Notes: a model not told the origin generated them from the sequence alone. A stretch of 42,012 bases of DNA from Bacteroidota bacterium (GCA_020161455.1 JAIUNZ010000015.1:1-42012); one strand, 5' to 3'; numbered from the stretch's first letter, positions 34,039 through 40,974 are shown. Numbers and translations are program-made.

Positions 34039-35232
34039 TTATGATAAAGCCGCTTTCACTTGGTCTGCTGCTTCTTGGAATTGTACTGCCGATAAAATTG
34101 GCATTCCAGAATTGTCGATTAATTCTTTTGCAATTTCAGCGTTGGTTCCTTGTAATCTCACAATGATTGGTACTTTAATAGCATCACCCATGTTTTTATA
34201 AGCATCAACAACACCTTGTGCTACTCTATCGCAACGTACAATTCCGCCAAAGATATTGATAAGGATTGCTTTTACGTTTGGATCTCTAAGAATGATTCTG
34301 AAAGCTGTTTCTACACGTTTTGCATCGGCTGTTCCACCAACGTCTAAGAAATTTGCTGGTTCAAAACCTGCATATTTAATCAAATCCATCGTTGCCATTG
34401 CCAAACCTGCACCATTTACCATACAACCTACTGTTCCGTCAAGGTCAACATAGTTTAATCCTACTTCTTTTGCTTCTACTTCGATTGGGTTTTCCTCACG
34501 AATGTCACGCATTTCTGCAATTTTTGCCTGACGGTACAACGCATTGTCGTCAATATTTACTTTAGCATCTACTGCCATTATTTTATTGTCTGAAGTTTTC
34601 AATACAGGATTGATTTCAAACATAGACGCATCAGAACCGATGTAGGCTTTGTACAAACAATCTACAAATTTCACCATTTCTTTGAACGCATTTCCAGAAA
34701 GACCTAAGTTAAAAGCAATTCTTCTTGCTTGAAAACCTTGCAATCCAACTGCTGGATCAATTTCTTCTGTAAAAATTAAATGGGGTGTGTGCTCTGCAAC
34801 TTCTTCAATATCCATTCCACCTTCTGTAGAATACATTATCATGTTTCTTCCAGTTGCTCTGTTTAAAAGAACCGACATATAAAACTCTGAAGTTTCACTT
34901 TCTCCAGGATAATATACATCTTCGGCAATTAATACTTTGTGTACTTTTTTTCCTTCTGCAGATGTTTGAGGTGTGATTAATTGCATTCCGATGATTTGTT
35001 CTGCAATTTGCTCAACTTGTTCCAAGTTTTTAGCCAATTTTACTCCTCCACCTTTTCCTCTTCCACCTGCGTGAATTTGAGCTTTGATAACGTGCCAACC
35101 TGTACCGGTTTCAGCTGTTAATTGTTTTGCGGCAGCAACTGCTTCTACTGGATTATTAGCAACAATTCCGCGTTGAATTCTAACGCCATAACTAGCTAAA
35201 ATTTCTTTTCCTTGGTATTCGTGAATGTTCAT
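34039..35232 (-). CDS. sucC: Succinyl-CoA synthetase (ADP-forming) beta subunit
   Basis: 397 residues, typical length. Makes succinate and ATP from succinyl-CoA in the TCA cycle with the alpha subunit SucD, which is not in the window. ATP-grasp domain: MNIHEYQGKEILASYGV, IKAQIHAGGRGKGGGVKLAK, FEINPVLKTSDNKIMAVDAK. The C-terminal ligase domain has MVNGAGLAMATMDLIKYAGFEPANFLDVGG and INIFGGIVRCDRVAQG, the conserved interface with SucD. Unlike many proteobacteria, sucC is not paired with sucD here; it is a single-gene unit with its own promoter and terminator. Confidence 0.97.
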   Translation of the reverse strand: MNIHEYQGKEILASYGVRIQRGIVANNPVEAVAAAKQLTAETGTGWHVIKAQIHAGGRGKGGGVKLAKNLEQVEQIAEQIIGMQLITPQTSAEGKKVHKVLIAEDVYYPGESETSEFYMSVLLNRATGRNMIMYSTEGGMDIEEVAEHTPHLIFTEEIDPAVGLQGFQARRIAFNLGLSGNAFKEMVKFVDCLYKAYIGSDASMFEINPVLKTSDNKIMAVDAKVNIDDNALYRQAKIAEMRDIREENPIEVEAKEVGLNYVDLDGTVGCMVNGAGLAMATMDLIKYAGFEPANFLDVGGTADAKRVETAFRIILRDPNVKAILINIFGGIVRCDRVAQGVVDAYKNMGDAIKVPIIVRLQGTNAEIAKELIDNSGMPILSAVQFQEAADQVKAALS

Positions 35233-35291
35233 ATTGACTATTTAGTGTGTGTATATTATCGTTTTTGCACTCATCTTTACTAAATGCGTAG

Positions 35292-35320
35292 CAAAAGTAA
35301 TTAATTAGAATGAAACCAAA
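35292..35320 (-). promoter_or_regulatory. Promoter of sucC
   Basis: Minus strand: TTTG (35320-35317), 17 bases, TACTTTTG (35299-35292). Full match to the Bacteroidota consensus. Leader to the ATG at 35232 about 50 bases. Confidence 0.7.
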
Positions 35321-35383
35321 AAAAGTAAATTCTATTAGTTGATTAAAATTTACTGTTTAATTACTAAATTAATCCCAAATAGG

Positions 35384-35414
35384 TTTGAATTGCAACTTTT
35401 GGAGTCTATTTTTG
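35384..35414 (+). promoter_or_regulatory. Promoter of lysA
   Basis: TTTG (35384-35387), 19 bases, TATTTTTG (35407-35414), ideal spacing. The ATG at 35431 follows 16 bases later, so the leader is about 10 bases. Divergent from the sucC promoter. Confidence 0.78.
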
Positions 35415-35430
35415 CGAAAAATTTTTTAAA

Positions 35431-36636
35431 ATGAAAACAACAGACTTACTTCAATTAGCCGAAGAATTTGGAAATCCGCTTTATGTATATGATGCCGAAA
35501 AAATTAAACATCAATACAAACGTTTAACAGGTGCATTTTCTAAGGTTGAAAAATTGAGAGTAAACTATGCCATGAAAGCATTATCTAATGTTAGTGTGTT
35601 GCGTTTATTAAAAAATTTAGGCTCAGGCTTAGACACGGTTTCCATTCAAGAAGTGCAACTAGGGTTGCATGCTGGGTTTACACCCGATAAAATTATTTTT
35701 ACACCAAACGGTGTTTCGTTTGAAGAAATTGAAGAAGTAGCCAAACTGGGTGTTCAAATCAATATTGACAACCTTTCGGTCTTGGAACATTTTGGCACCA
35801 ATCATCCAAAAACGCCTGTTTGTATTCGTATCAATCCACACGTTATGGCGGGCGGAAACAGTAATATTTCGGTAGGTCATATTGATAGTAAGTTTGGTAT
35901 TTCGGTACATCAGTTGCCGCATTTATTGCGTATTGTTGAAAACACCAAAATGAACATCAACGGTATTCACATGCACACGGGTTCGGATATTCTAGACATT
36001 GATGTCTTCATCTATGCTGCAGAAATCTTGTTTAACACTGCCAAACATTTTAAAAACTTAGAATTCCTTGATTTTGGTTCAGGATTTAAAGTGCCTTATC
36101 ACAAAGGCGATATCGAAACCGATATTGAAGAATTGGGTAAAAAACTAACCAAGCGTTTCCTAGCGTTCGAAAAAGAATACGGTCGCGAATTGACCTTAGC
36201 TTTCGAACCGGGTAAATACCTGGTAAGTGAAGCGGGTTATTTCCTTGCAAAAGTAAATGTGGTAAAACAAACTACCTCAACGGTTTTTGCTGGAATTGAT
36301 AGTGGTTTCAACCATTTAATCCGACCAATGTTTTATGGTTCGCAACATGGTATAGACAATATTTCAAACCCAAAAGGCAAAGAACGTTTTTATACCGTTG
36401 TTGGTTACATTTGCGAAACCGACACGTTTGCCAACAACCGCAGAATTGCCGAAATCCACGAAGGCGATGTATTGTGTTTCCGCAATGCTGGTGCCTATTG
36501 CTTCTCGATGGCATCAAACTATAACTCACGTTTCAAACCTGCCGAAGTATTGTGGAAAAACGGAAAAGGTCACTTAATTCGTGAACGAGAAACAATGGAT
36601 GACATCTTGAAAAATCAAATTATAGTTGAAGTATAG
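35431..36636 (+). CDS. lysA: Diaminopimelate decarboxylase
   Basis: 401 residues. PLP enzyme that converts meso-diaminopimelate to lysine, the last step of the pathway. The PLP lysine lies in VNYAMKALSN (residue 49). Other marks are GSGLDTVSIQE, NPHVMAGGNSNISVGHIDSKFG, GIHMHTGSDI, FLDFGSGFKVPY (glycine-rich phosphate loop), FEPGKYLVSEAGYFL and VGYICETDTFA with the Cys-Glu substrate site. It ends RERETMDDILKNQII. Single gene with a strong promoter and a terminator directly after it. It marks the boundary between the housekeeping part and the repeat-rich accessory part. Confidence 0.96.
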   Translation: MKTTDLLQLAEEFGNPLYVYDAEKIKHQYKRLTGAFSKVEKLRVNYAMKALSNVSVLRLLKNLGSGLDTVSIQEVQLGLHAGFTPDKIIFTPNGVSFEEIEEVAKLGVQINIDNLSVLEHFGTNHPKTPVCIRINPHVMAGGNSNISVGHIDSKFGISVHQLPHLLRIVENTKMNINGIHMHTGSDILDIDVFIYAAEILFNTAKHFKNLEFLDFGSGFKVPYHKGDIETDIEELGKKLTKRFLAFEKEYGRELTLAFEPGKYLVSEAGYFLAKVNVVKQTTSTVFAGIDSGFNHLIRPMFYGSQHGIDNISNPKGKERFYTVVGYICETDTFANNRRIAEIHEGDVLCFRNAGAYCFSMASNYNSRFKPAEVLWKNGKGHLIRERETMDDILKNQIIVEV

Positions 36637-36661
36637 ACCACTTAGACTGTTTAGATAATTT

Positions 36662-36698
36662 AAACTGCTTAGACTTTAGTTTAAGCAGTTTTTTTTTC
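36662..36698 (+). terminator. Terminator of lysA
   Basis: 10-bp stem AAACTGCTTA/TAAGCAGTTT (36662-36671 with 36682-36691), 10-base loop, then a run of seven more T. Located 25 bases past the stop. Confidence 0.9.
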
Positions 36699-36700
36699 TA

Positions 36701-36860
36701 GCTTCTCGATACTATTTTTAAAATTACAAACTAGCGTTTGCATTTTTAAAAATCACTCGAAGTGACGTAGAGTGCGCAACGTTTTTCCACGCCGTCTGTT
36801 CGAGTGGTTTTGGGTTTTAAAAATGCTAATTTTTGAAACTCAAAAGTGTATCGAGAACTT
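36701..36860 (+). repeat. Cloverleaf repeat, copy A
   Basis: 160 bp. Terminal inverted repeat TTCTCGATAC/GTATCGAGAA (36703-36712 with 36848-36857). Arm 1: ATTTTTAAAATTACAAAC with GTTTGCATTTTTAAAAAT around TAGC. Arm 2: CACTCGAAGTGACG with CGTCTGTTCGAGTG. Arm 3: 17 pairs between 36808-36824 and 36829-36845 with two G-T wobbles, a sequence unlike arm 3 of copies B-E. It ends 2 bases before the stop of the GIY-YIG gene. Confidence 0.92.
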
Positions 36861-36862
36861 TT

Positions 36863-37153
36863 TTATTTAAACTTCTTTTTGGCAAGATTTGGCAAAGCAT
36901 CATATTCACCATTTATTAAAGCTAATTTCTTTGCTTTTGACCATTTCTTTATTTGTTTTTCTTTATCAATTGCAAAGTTTATATCGGTAAACTCACAATA
37001 AAAAACTAGTTGAACTGGTCTTCTTTTAAATGTATAACATTCTTGATAAAATCCGCTTTCATGTTGAAAAAGCCTTTGTTCTAATTTACTAGTAACACCA
37101 GTATAATAGGTACCGTCTGAACAAAGTAAAATATAAACATAAGATTGTTGCAT
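36863..37153 (-). CDS. GIY-YIG nuclease domain protein
   Basis: 96 residues, a single GIY-YIG domain: YVYILLCSDGTYYTGVTSKLEQRLFQHESGF, with the GIY-equivalent YVY, the YIG-equivalent YTG and the catalytic Arg in LEQRLFQH. The downstream metal-site Glu probably lies in AIDKEKQIKKWSKAKKLALI. These small proteins (UPF0213 class) have no agreed function. The gene lies within a cluster of cloverleaf repeats: copy A ends 2 bases after its stop and copy B begins 36 bases before its start. No TAnnTTTG box was found upstream, only an off-consensus region inside copy B. The arrangement suggests, but does not prove, that the nuclease acts on or moves the repeats. Confidence 0.88.
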   Translation of the reverse strand: MQQSYVYILLCSDGTYYTGVTSKLEQRLFQHESGFYQECYTFKRRPVQLVFYCEFTDINFAIDKEKQIKKWSKAKKLALINGEYDALPNLAKKKFK

Positions 37154-37189
37154 AACGCTAAATTAATAATTTTTTCTTTTCCAATTATT

Positions 37190-37339
37190 GCTTCTCGATA
37201 CTATTTTTAAAACTACAAACTAGCGTTTGCACTTTTAAAAATCACTCGAAGTGACGTAGTTTGCGCAACGTTTTTTCCTCGTCGTCTGTTCGAGTGGTTT
37301 TTGCGTAATGAAATGGAGCAAAAATTGTATCGAGAACTT
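37190..37339 (+). repeat. Cloverleaf repeat, copy B
   Basis: 150 bp. Same terminal inverted repeat (37192-37201 with 37327-37336). Arm 3 is TTTTTGC/GCAAAAA with a loop of about 13 bases, different from copy A. Arm 2 interior carries the TAGTTTGCG and TTTCCTCG variants. It lies just upstream of the GIY-YIG gene. Confidence 0.92.
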
Positions 37340-37355
37340 TTCCCTTTTCATTACT

Positions 37356-37504
37356 GCTTCTCGATACTATTTTCAAAACTACAAACTAGCGTTTGCACTT
37401 TTAAAAATCACTCGAAGTGACGTAGAGTGCGCAACGTTTTTCCACGCCGTCTGTTCGAGTGGTTTTTGCGTAATGAAATGGAGCAAAAAGTGTATCGAGA
37501 ACTT
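37356..37504 (+). repeat. Cloverleaf repeat, copy C
   Basis: 149 bp, all three arms present. Arm 2 interior has TAGAGTGCG with TTCCACG. Arm 3 is TTTTTGC/GCAAAAA. A 16-base spacer separates it from copy B. Confidence 0.92.
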
Positions 37505-37517
37505 CTTTCTTAACAAC

Positions 37518-37696
37518 GCTTCTCGATTAGCTTTGCTCTATTCGGCTGCACCTCGAGTCTATTTTTAAAATTACAAACTAGCGTTTGTATTTTTAAAAAT
37601 CACTCGAAGTGACGTAGTTTGCGCAACGTTTTTCCACGCCGTCTGTTCGAGTGGTTTTTGTGGAACGTAGTGGAGCAAAAATTGTATCGAGAACTT
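37518..37696 (+). repeat. Cloverleaf repeat, copy D (with extra arm)
   Basis: 179 bp. After TTCTCGA the sequence has an additional 30 or so bases, which themselves fold between CTCGA and TCGAG (37521-37525 and 37552-37556). The rest is standard. Arm 2 interior combines TAGTTTGCG with TTCCACG. The preceding spacer CTTTCTTAACAAC is the same as before copies E and F. Confidence 0.9.
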
Positions 37697-37709
37697 CTTT
37701 CTTAACAAC

Positions 37710-37859
37710 GCTTCTCGATACTATTTTTAAAAATACAAACTAGCGTTTGTATTTTTAAAAATCACTCGAAGTGACGTAGAGTGCGCAACGTTTTTTCCTC
37801 GTCGTCTGTTCGAGTGGTTTTTGTGGAACGTAGTGGAGCAAAAATTGTATCGAGAACTT
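37710..37859 (+). repeat. Cloverleaf repeat, copy E
   Basis: 150 bp. Arm 1 is a perfect 18-bp stem, ATTTTTAAAAATACAAAC with its complement around TAGC (37723-37740 with 37745-37762). Arm 2 interior combines TAGAGTGCG with TTTCCTCG. Arm 3 is TTTTTGT/GCAAAAA with one wobble. Confidence 0.93.
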
Positions 37860-37872
37860 CTTTCTTAACAAC

Positions 37873-38008
37873 GCTTCTCGATTAGCTTTGCTCTATTCGG
37901 CTGCACCTCGAGTCTATTTTTAAAACTACAAACTAGCGTTTGCACTTTTAAAAATCACTCGAAGTGACGATAGTGGTATATATTTACGTCTGTTCGAGTG
38001 GTTTTTGT
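37873..38008 (+). repeat. Cloverleaf repeat, copy F (truncated)
   Basis: Has the extra arm of copy D at its start and keeps arm 1 and the outer arm 2. The arm 2 interior is different and shorter, and the right terminal GTATCGAGAA is missing. It is the last copy of the cluster. DNA from 38009 to 38200 has no repeat or gene that I recognise. Confidence 0.85.
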
Positions 38009-38201
38009 ACCTTCAACACAACATTAAGCTCCATTCATTTTTATAATTCATTTATTTTTTGTACTTTTACTAAAGTGATTTTGATTTACTAATGATGTAC
38101 ATGTTTTGAAACTGGTTAATGTATCAAAACGGTGTGTGTGTAAAACGTTTGTCGGTTCTTTTTAAAAAAAGAAAAGAATAGTGAATCAGAATTATAGAAC
38201 G

Positions 38202-38229
38202 GAAAGACATACTGAAAGGTATGTCTTTC
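38202..38229. other. Stable hairpin downstream of the unknown-protein gene
   Basis: Perfect 11-bp stem GAAAGACATAC/GTATGTCTTTC (38202-38212 with 38219-38229) with a 6-base loop. No T-run on the minus strand. Lies beyond the terminator-like hairpin at 38260-38287. Confidence 0.6.
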
Positions 38230-38259
38230 TCGTTTACAGCATTTACTATTAAATCAAAT

Positions 38260-38294
38260 ACCCTTTCACTGCCGGATGCGAAAGGGTTTTTTAA
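38260..38294. terminator. Terminator-like hairpin between copy F and the unknown-protein gene
   Basis: Stem ACCCTTTC/GAAAGGGT (38260-38267 with 38280-38287). The better T-run (six T) is on the plus strand; on the minus strand TATTTGATTT follows. It probably ends the minus-strand gene at 38312, and would also stop plus-strand read-through. Confidence 0.6.
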
Positions 38295-38311
38295 AAAAAG
38301 TAAACAGCCTA

Positions 38312-38995
38312 TTATCTTCCTACGGTGATGGTAGCCACATTGCTCCAATCGCCTACTTTAGCATCTTTTATAAAATACATCACCTGATATTTCCATATTT
38401 CACTGTGTCCAACGGGTAGTGGTGTTGGGTCTATGAAATTAGGATTAATATCTCTGTCAAAAAACACAAACCCATTTCCACTGTCTTTTTCAATTACAAT
38501 ACCGTCAAATTCGCCTTTCTTCCACTGCAGCACTACTTGGTTTCCTTCTGTTTTTACTTTGATTGCAGGTTGCACATCGCTTGGAGTTGCTCTGTTTTGA
38601 GCGCTACTTTCAATACCCAGAATTTGCCCAATAGCTTCTGTGTAGTTTTGATTAGCCTTGATGCGATTCACCAAATTTAAAAACCGCACCTGAATTCCTG
38701 GTGACACTTCGCCTGGCACAGGCAAAACCTCTACTGGCTCTGGCACCGGATTTTCAGTTAAATAAGGAACTCCATAACGGATGATGTTTCTATAAGAAGT
38801 CCATCCTTTTTTGGTTTCTGCCACTTGATTAGACATACCAAGACTCCAGCTAAAATAAGCACTGTCTTTTTGAACACTTGTAACTTCTTCATTAGTAATA
38901 CCAAACATGGTTTGATAGATTGGAATTTTGTTTGAAAAATTTGCCAATTGTAATGCAAACTCCTCATTGTTTCTTTTTAAGAAATACATAAGCAT
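38312..38995 (-). CDS. Conserved-looking flavobacterial protein of unknown function
   Basis: 227 residues, no signal peptide. I do not recognise a characterised family, though the opening (YFLKRNNEEFALQLANFSNKI, then GITNEEVTSVQKDSAYFSW) resembles unnamed proteins common in Flavobacterium. The N-terminal 90 residues look helical, a proline/valine-rich linker follows (PVPEPVEVLPVPGEV), and the last 80 residues have beta character like a fibronectin-III module (NQVVLQWKKGEFDGIVIEKD, WKYQVMYFIKDAKVGDWSNVATITV). Two possible starts, 38995 and 38989; the first ATG is used. No promoter box seen. It stands alone between the cloverleaf cluster and its outlying copy G. Confidence 0.65.
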   Translation of the reverse strand: MLMYFLKRNNEEFALQLANFSNKIPIYQTMFGITNEEVTSVQKDSAYFSWSLGMSNQVAETKKGWTSYRNIIRYGVPYLTENPVPEPVEVLPVPGEVSPGIQVRFLNLVNRIKANQNYTEAIGQILGIESSAQNRATPSDVQPAIKVKTEGNQVVLQWKKGEFDGIVIEKDSGNGFVFFDRDINPNFIDPTPLPVGHSEIWKYQVMYFIKDAKVGDWSNVATITVGR

Positions 38996-39248
38996 CTTGT
39001 TTTAAATTAAACCTATTTTTAAAATTTCAAGTAAAAGTTTTTTCATGCCCAATCTATTTTGCGATTTCTATAATAACGCAAGTTATTGTGTTTTATTGTA
39101 TGAAAAAAGAGAGGTAAACAGTCGATTTTGCAGGAATAATTTTGTGTCGATTGAAAATGCTCAGAAAAATATTTTAAAATTTTTTCAAAAAAAATGAAAT
39201 TTTAACATTTAAGTTTAAAAAAAGTTTGTTTAAGATGAAAATTTAATT
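38996..39248. other. A/T-rich gap without recognised genes
   Basis: No reading frame of note. One small hairpin with a GCAA loop (AATAAC/GTTATT, 39072-39087). Otherwise nothing was recognised. Confidence 0.5.
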
Positions 39249-39388
39249 GCTTCTCGATACATTTTTGACGTTGTCAAAAACACTCGAAGTGACGAAGAGT
39301 GTACAAATTTTATTCAGTTACGTCAGTTCGAGTGATTTTGGATTTTGAAAATACCAGTTTTTAAAATCCAAAATAGTATCGAGAACTT
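39249..39388 (+). repeat. Cloverleaf repeat, diverged outlying copy G
   Basis: 140 bp. Terminal inverted repeat and arm 2 are conserved (CACTCGAAGTGACG with CGTCAGTTCGAGTG). Arm 1 is now TTTTTGAC-GTT-GTCAAAAA (39262-39280). Arm 3 is a new 17-bp stem (39335-39351 with 39358-39374, one G-T wobble). Neither arm resembles those of copies B-F in sequence, yet both still fold. Confidence 0.88.
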
Positions 39389-39417
39389 TCGCTCTTATAC
39401 TGTTAATTTTTGCCGTC

Positions 39418-39773
39418 GGTAAAATAGTTTTTCCTTATCGAAAAGTAATTTTACCATCATTCCCAATTATTTTACCTGCCCGTAAAATTATTTGTGGAGG
39501 AGAACAAATTATTTGTTCTGCTCGTAAAATTACTGGGAACGCAAAACAAATGATTTTCAACGCCCGTAAAATAGTTTGTATTTATAGAAAATGATTTTAC
39601 CAGTAGAAAAAACTATTTTACCTCCCCGAAAAACTACTTTTCCTGCCCGAAAAGTTATTGGTGATGCCAGTAAAATAATTTTACGGGCAGAACAAATTAT
39701 TCGTAATGCAGAACAAATAATTTGTTCTCGAGGAAAAACTTACTTTTCTTGAGGTAGAATTGCTTTTTAAATG
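39418..39773. repeat. Degenerate 21-bp tandem array, about 17 units, palindromic unit
   Basis: Units like CGTAAAATTATTTTACCTGCC follow each other every 21 bp, except one 20-bp unit at 39565-39584. Several units are near palindromes (GTAAAATAATTTTAC). In one plus-strand frame the array reads as heptads ([RE][KQ]I-I-x-x-A type); the 1-bp loss at about 39585 shifts that frame, after which it stays open to a TGA at 39750-39752 (53 codons from ATG 39591). It fills the space between copy G and the recombinase gene. Confidence 0.82.
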
Positions 39774-39812
39774 GTTTTTTAGTTATTTTTATACTACTTA
39801 ATTCATTGGCTT

Positions 39813-40856
39813 ATGAAATGGGAAGCAAAAATCATTCAATATAAAGGAGAAAAAAGAATAGCTGTTATTTTTAAAAAAGATGCTGCCTTAATTGCTAGGA
39901 TTAAAGAATTTCAAGGAGCGCGATGGAGTCAATCAAGGGTGCTATGGCATTTGCCAGATACTGATGAAAATCGTATCCATTTTAAATTACCTTTATTAGC
40001 TTCAACACAGCCCAATTCTGAAGGACAACAAGCACTTGAAAAATTCAAACAGCATTTGCGCTCCAAGCGCTATAGTGAAAGTACCATAGGCACATATAGT
40101 GAAGCTTTGCGTAGTTTTTTAGTCTTTTATAATACTAAGCCAATTGCTGAAATAACGAATGAAGACATCATTATATATAATAATGAGTATATTTTAAAAA
40201 ACAATTTGTCAGCTTCCTATCAGAACCAGATAGTGAATTCAATAAAATTATATTTTGCAACAGTTCAAAACCGAAAAATAGATATTGAAAAAGTGCATCG
40301 CCCAAAACGGGCTAAAGTTTTACCCAACGTTTTGAGTAAAGAAGAAGTAAAAGCAATACTCGAAGCGCATAGCAATGTGAAACACAAAATGATGTTGAGC
40401 ATGATTTATAGTTGTGGTTTACGGCGCAGTGAATTATTAAATTTAAAACCAAGTAATATTGATTCTAAACGGAATATTGTTTTATTAAAAAATGCTAAAG
40501 GGAAAAAAGATAGAATAGCGCCATTGAGTCCTAAAATATTGAAAATGCTTCGAGAATACTATGCTGAATACAAACCAACTGTTTGGCTGTTTGAAGGACA
40601 AACAAAAGGCGAACAATATTCTGAAACAAGTCTTCAGAAAATACTAAAAACAGCAGTATTAAAAGCTCGAATTTTAAAACCTGTAACCTTACATTGGTTA
40701 CGACATAGTTATGCCACACATTTATTAGAAAGTGGCACTGATTTAAGATATATTCAGGAATTGTTAGGACATAACAGTAGCAAGACCACAGAAATCTATA
40801 CACACGTAAGCACAAAAAGCATTCAACAAATAAAAAGCCCGTTTGATGATTTATAA
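39813..40856 (+). CDS. Tyrosine recombinase/integrase, integron-integrase-like C-terminus
   Basis: 347 residues. The N-terminal 60 residues (GARWSQSRVLWHLPDTDENR) form an extra domain seen in some Bacteroidota integrases. A SAM-like core-binding domain follows (LEKFKQHLRSKRYSESTIGTYSEALRSFLVFY), then the catalytic domain. The catalytic set is complete: Arg in YSCGLRRSELL (204), Lys in KNAKGKKDR (about 229-231), HxxR in HWLRHSYATHLL (294-297), His in ELLGHNSSKTTEIY (320) and Tyr 329 in IYTHV. ESGTDLRYIQELLGH and the ending KSPFDDL resemble integron integrases, but the family-specific insert before the HxxR box is missing. The gene downstream is framed like a cassette. No promoter box was recognised upstream, where the 21-bp array lies. 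Confidence 0.9.
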   Translation: MKWEAKIIQYKGEKRIAVIFKKDAALIARIKEFQGARWSQSRVLWHLPDTDENRIHFKLPLLASTQPNSEGQQALEKFKQHLRSKRYSESTIGTYSEALRSFLVFYNTKPIAEITNEDIIIYNNEYILKNNLSASYQNQIVNSIKLYFATVQNRKIDIEKVHRPKRAKVLPNVLSKEEVKAILEAHSNVKHKMMLSMIYSCGLRRSELLNLKPSNIDSKRNIVLLKNAKGKKDRIAPLSPKILKMLREYYAEYKPTVWLFEGQTKGEQYSETSLQKILKTAVLKARILKPVTLHWLRHSYATHLLESGTDLRYIQELLGHNSSKTTEIYTHVSTKSIQQIKSPFDDL

Positions 40857-40875
40857 TGATTTTTTTTTATATTTG
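40842..40875 (+). promoter_or_regulatory. Candidate promoter for the cassette-like gene
   Basis: TTTG (40842-40845), 22 bases, TATATTTG (40868-40875). It lies over the end of the recombinase gene and reads into the hairpin region and the gene at 40975, like the cassette promoter of integrons. Confidence 0.6.
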
Positions 40876-40888
40876 AATATTAAATAAA

Positions 40889-40954
40889 GTGCACCAAAAG
40901 GTGCACATATACACCCAAAATAGGTAATATATGTGCACCTTTAGTACACATATA
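40889..40954 (+). other. Cluster of competing inverted repeats (possible recombination site)
   Basis: GTGCACC-AAAA-GGTGCAC (40889-40906) is a perfect hairpin. Its right arm can instead pair as AGGTGCACATATA with TATATGTGCACCT (40899-40911 with 40928-40940, 13 bp perfect). The last arm can pair with GTACACATATA (40944-40954). The folds exclude each other. The position between recombinase and cassette fits an attI-like site or a regulatory leader. Confidence 0.6.
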
Positions 40955-40959
40955 TACAA

Positions 40960-40974
40960 GTTAGCAGTAAACTT
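40960..40974 (+). repeat. Left 15-bp inverted repeat bordering the cassette gene
   Basis: GTTAGCAGTAAACTT ends exactly at the base before the ATG at 40975. It is the reverse complement of 41919-41933 at 14 of 15 positions. The GTTAGC start resembles an integron core site GTTRRRY, although the consensus is not fully met. Confidence 0.7.

Noticed and set aside
37308-37568. 86-codon frame in the cloverleaf array
   Set aside because: It consists of repeat sequence; frames are not kept between copies.
36701-38008. tRNA or known riboswitch
   Set aside because: The cloverleaf shape is larger than a tRNA and lacks the TpsiC and CCA features; no riboswitch core was recognised.
38124-38348. 74-codon minus-strand frame overlapping the hairpins
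   Set aside because: It spans the terminator hairpins and the end of the 38312-38995 gene in another frame, with no homology or promoter.
39418-39773. CRISPR array
   Set aside because: Units are contiguous 21-mers without constant repeats separated by unique spacers, and no cas genes are present. The same applies to 32930-33139.
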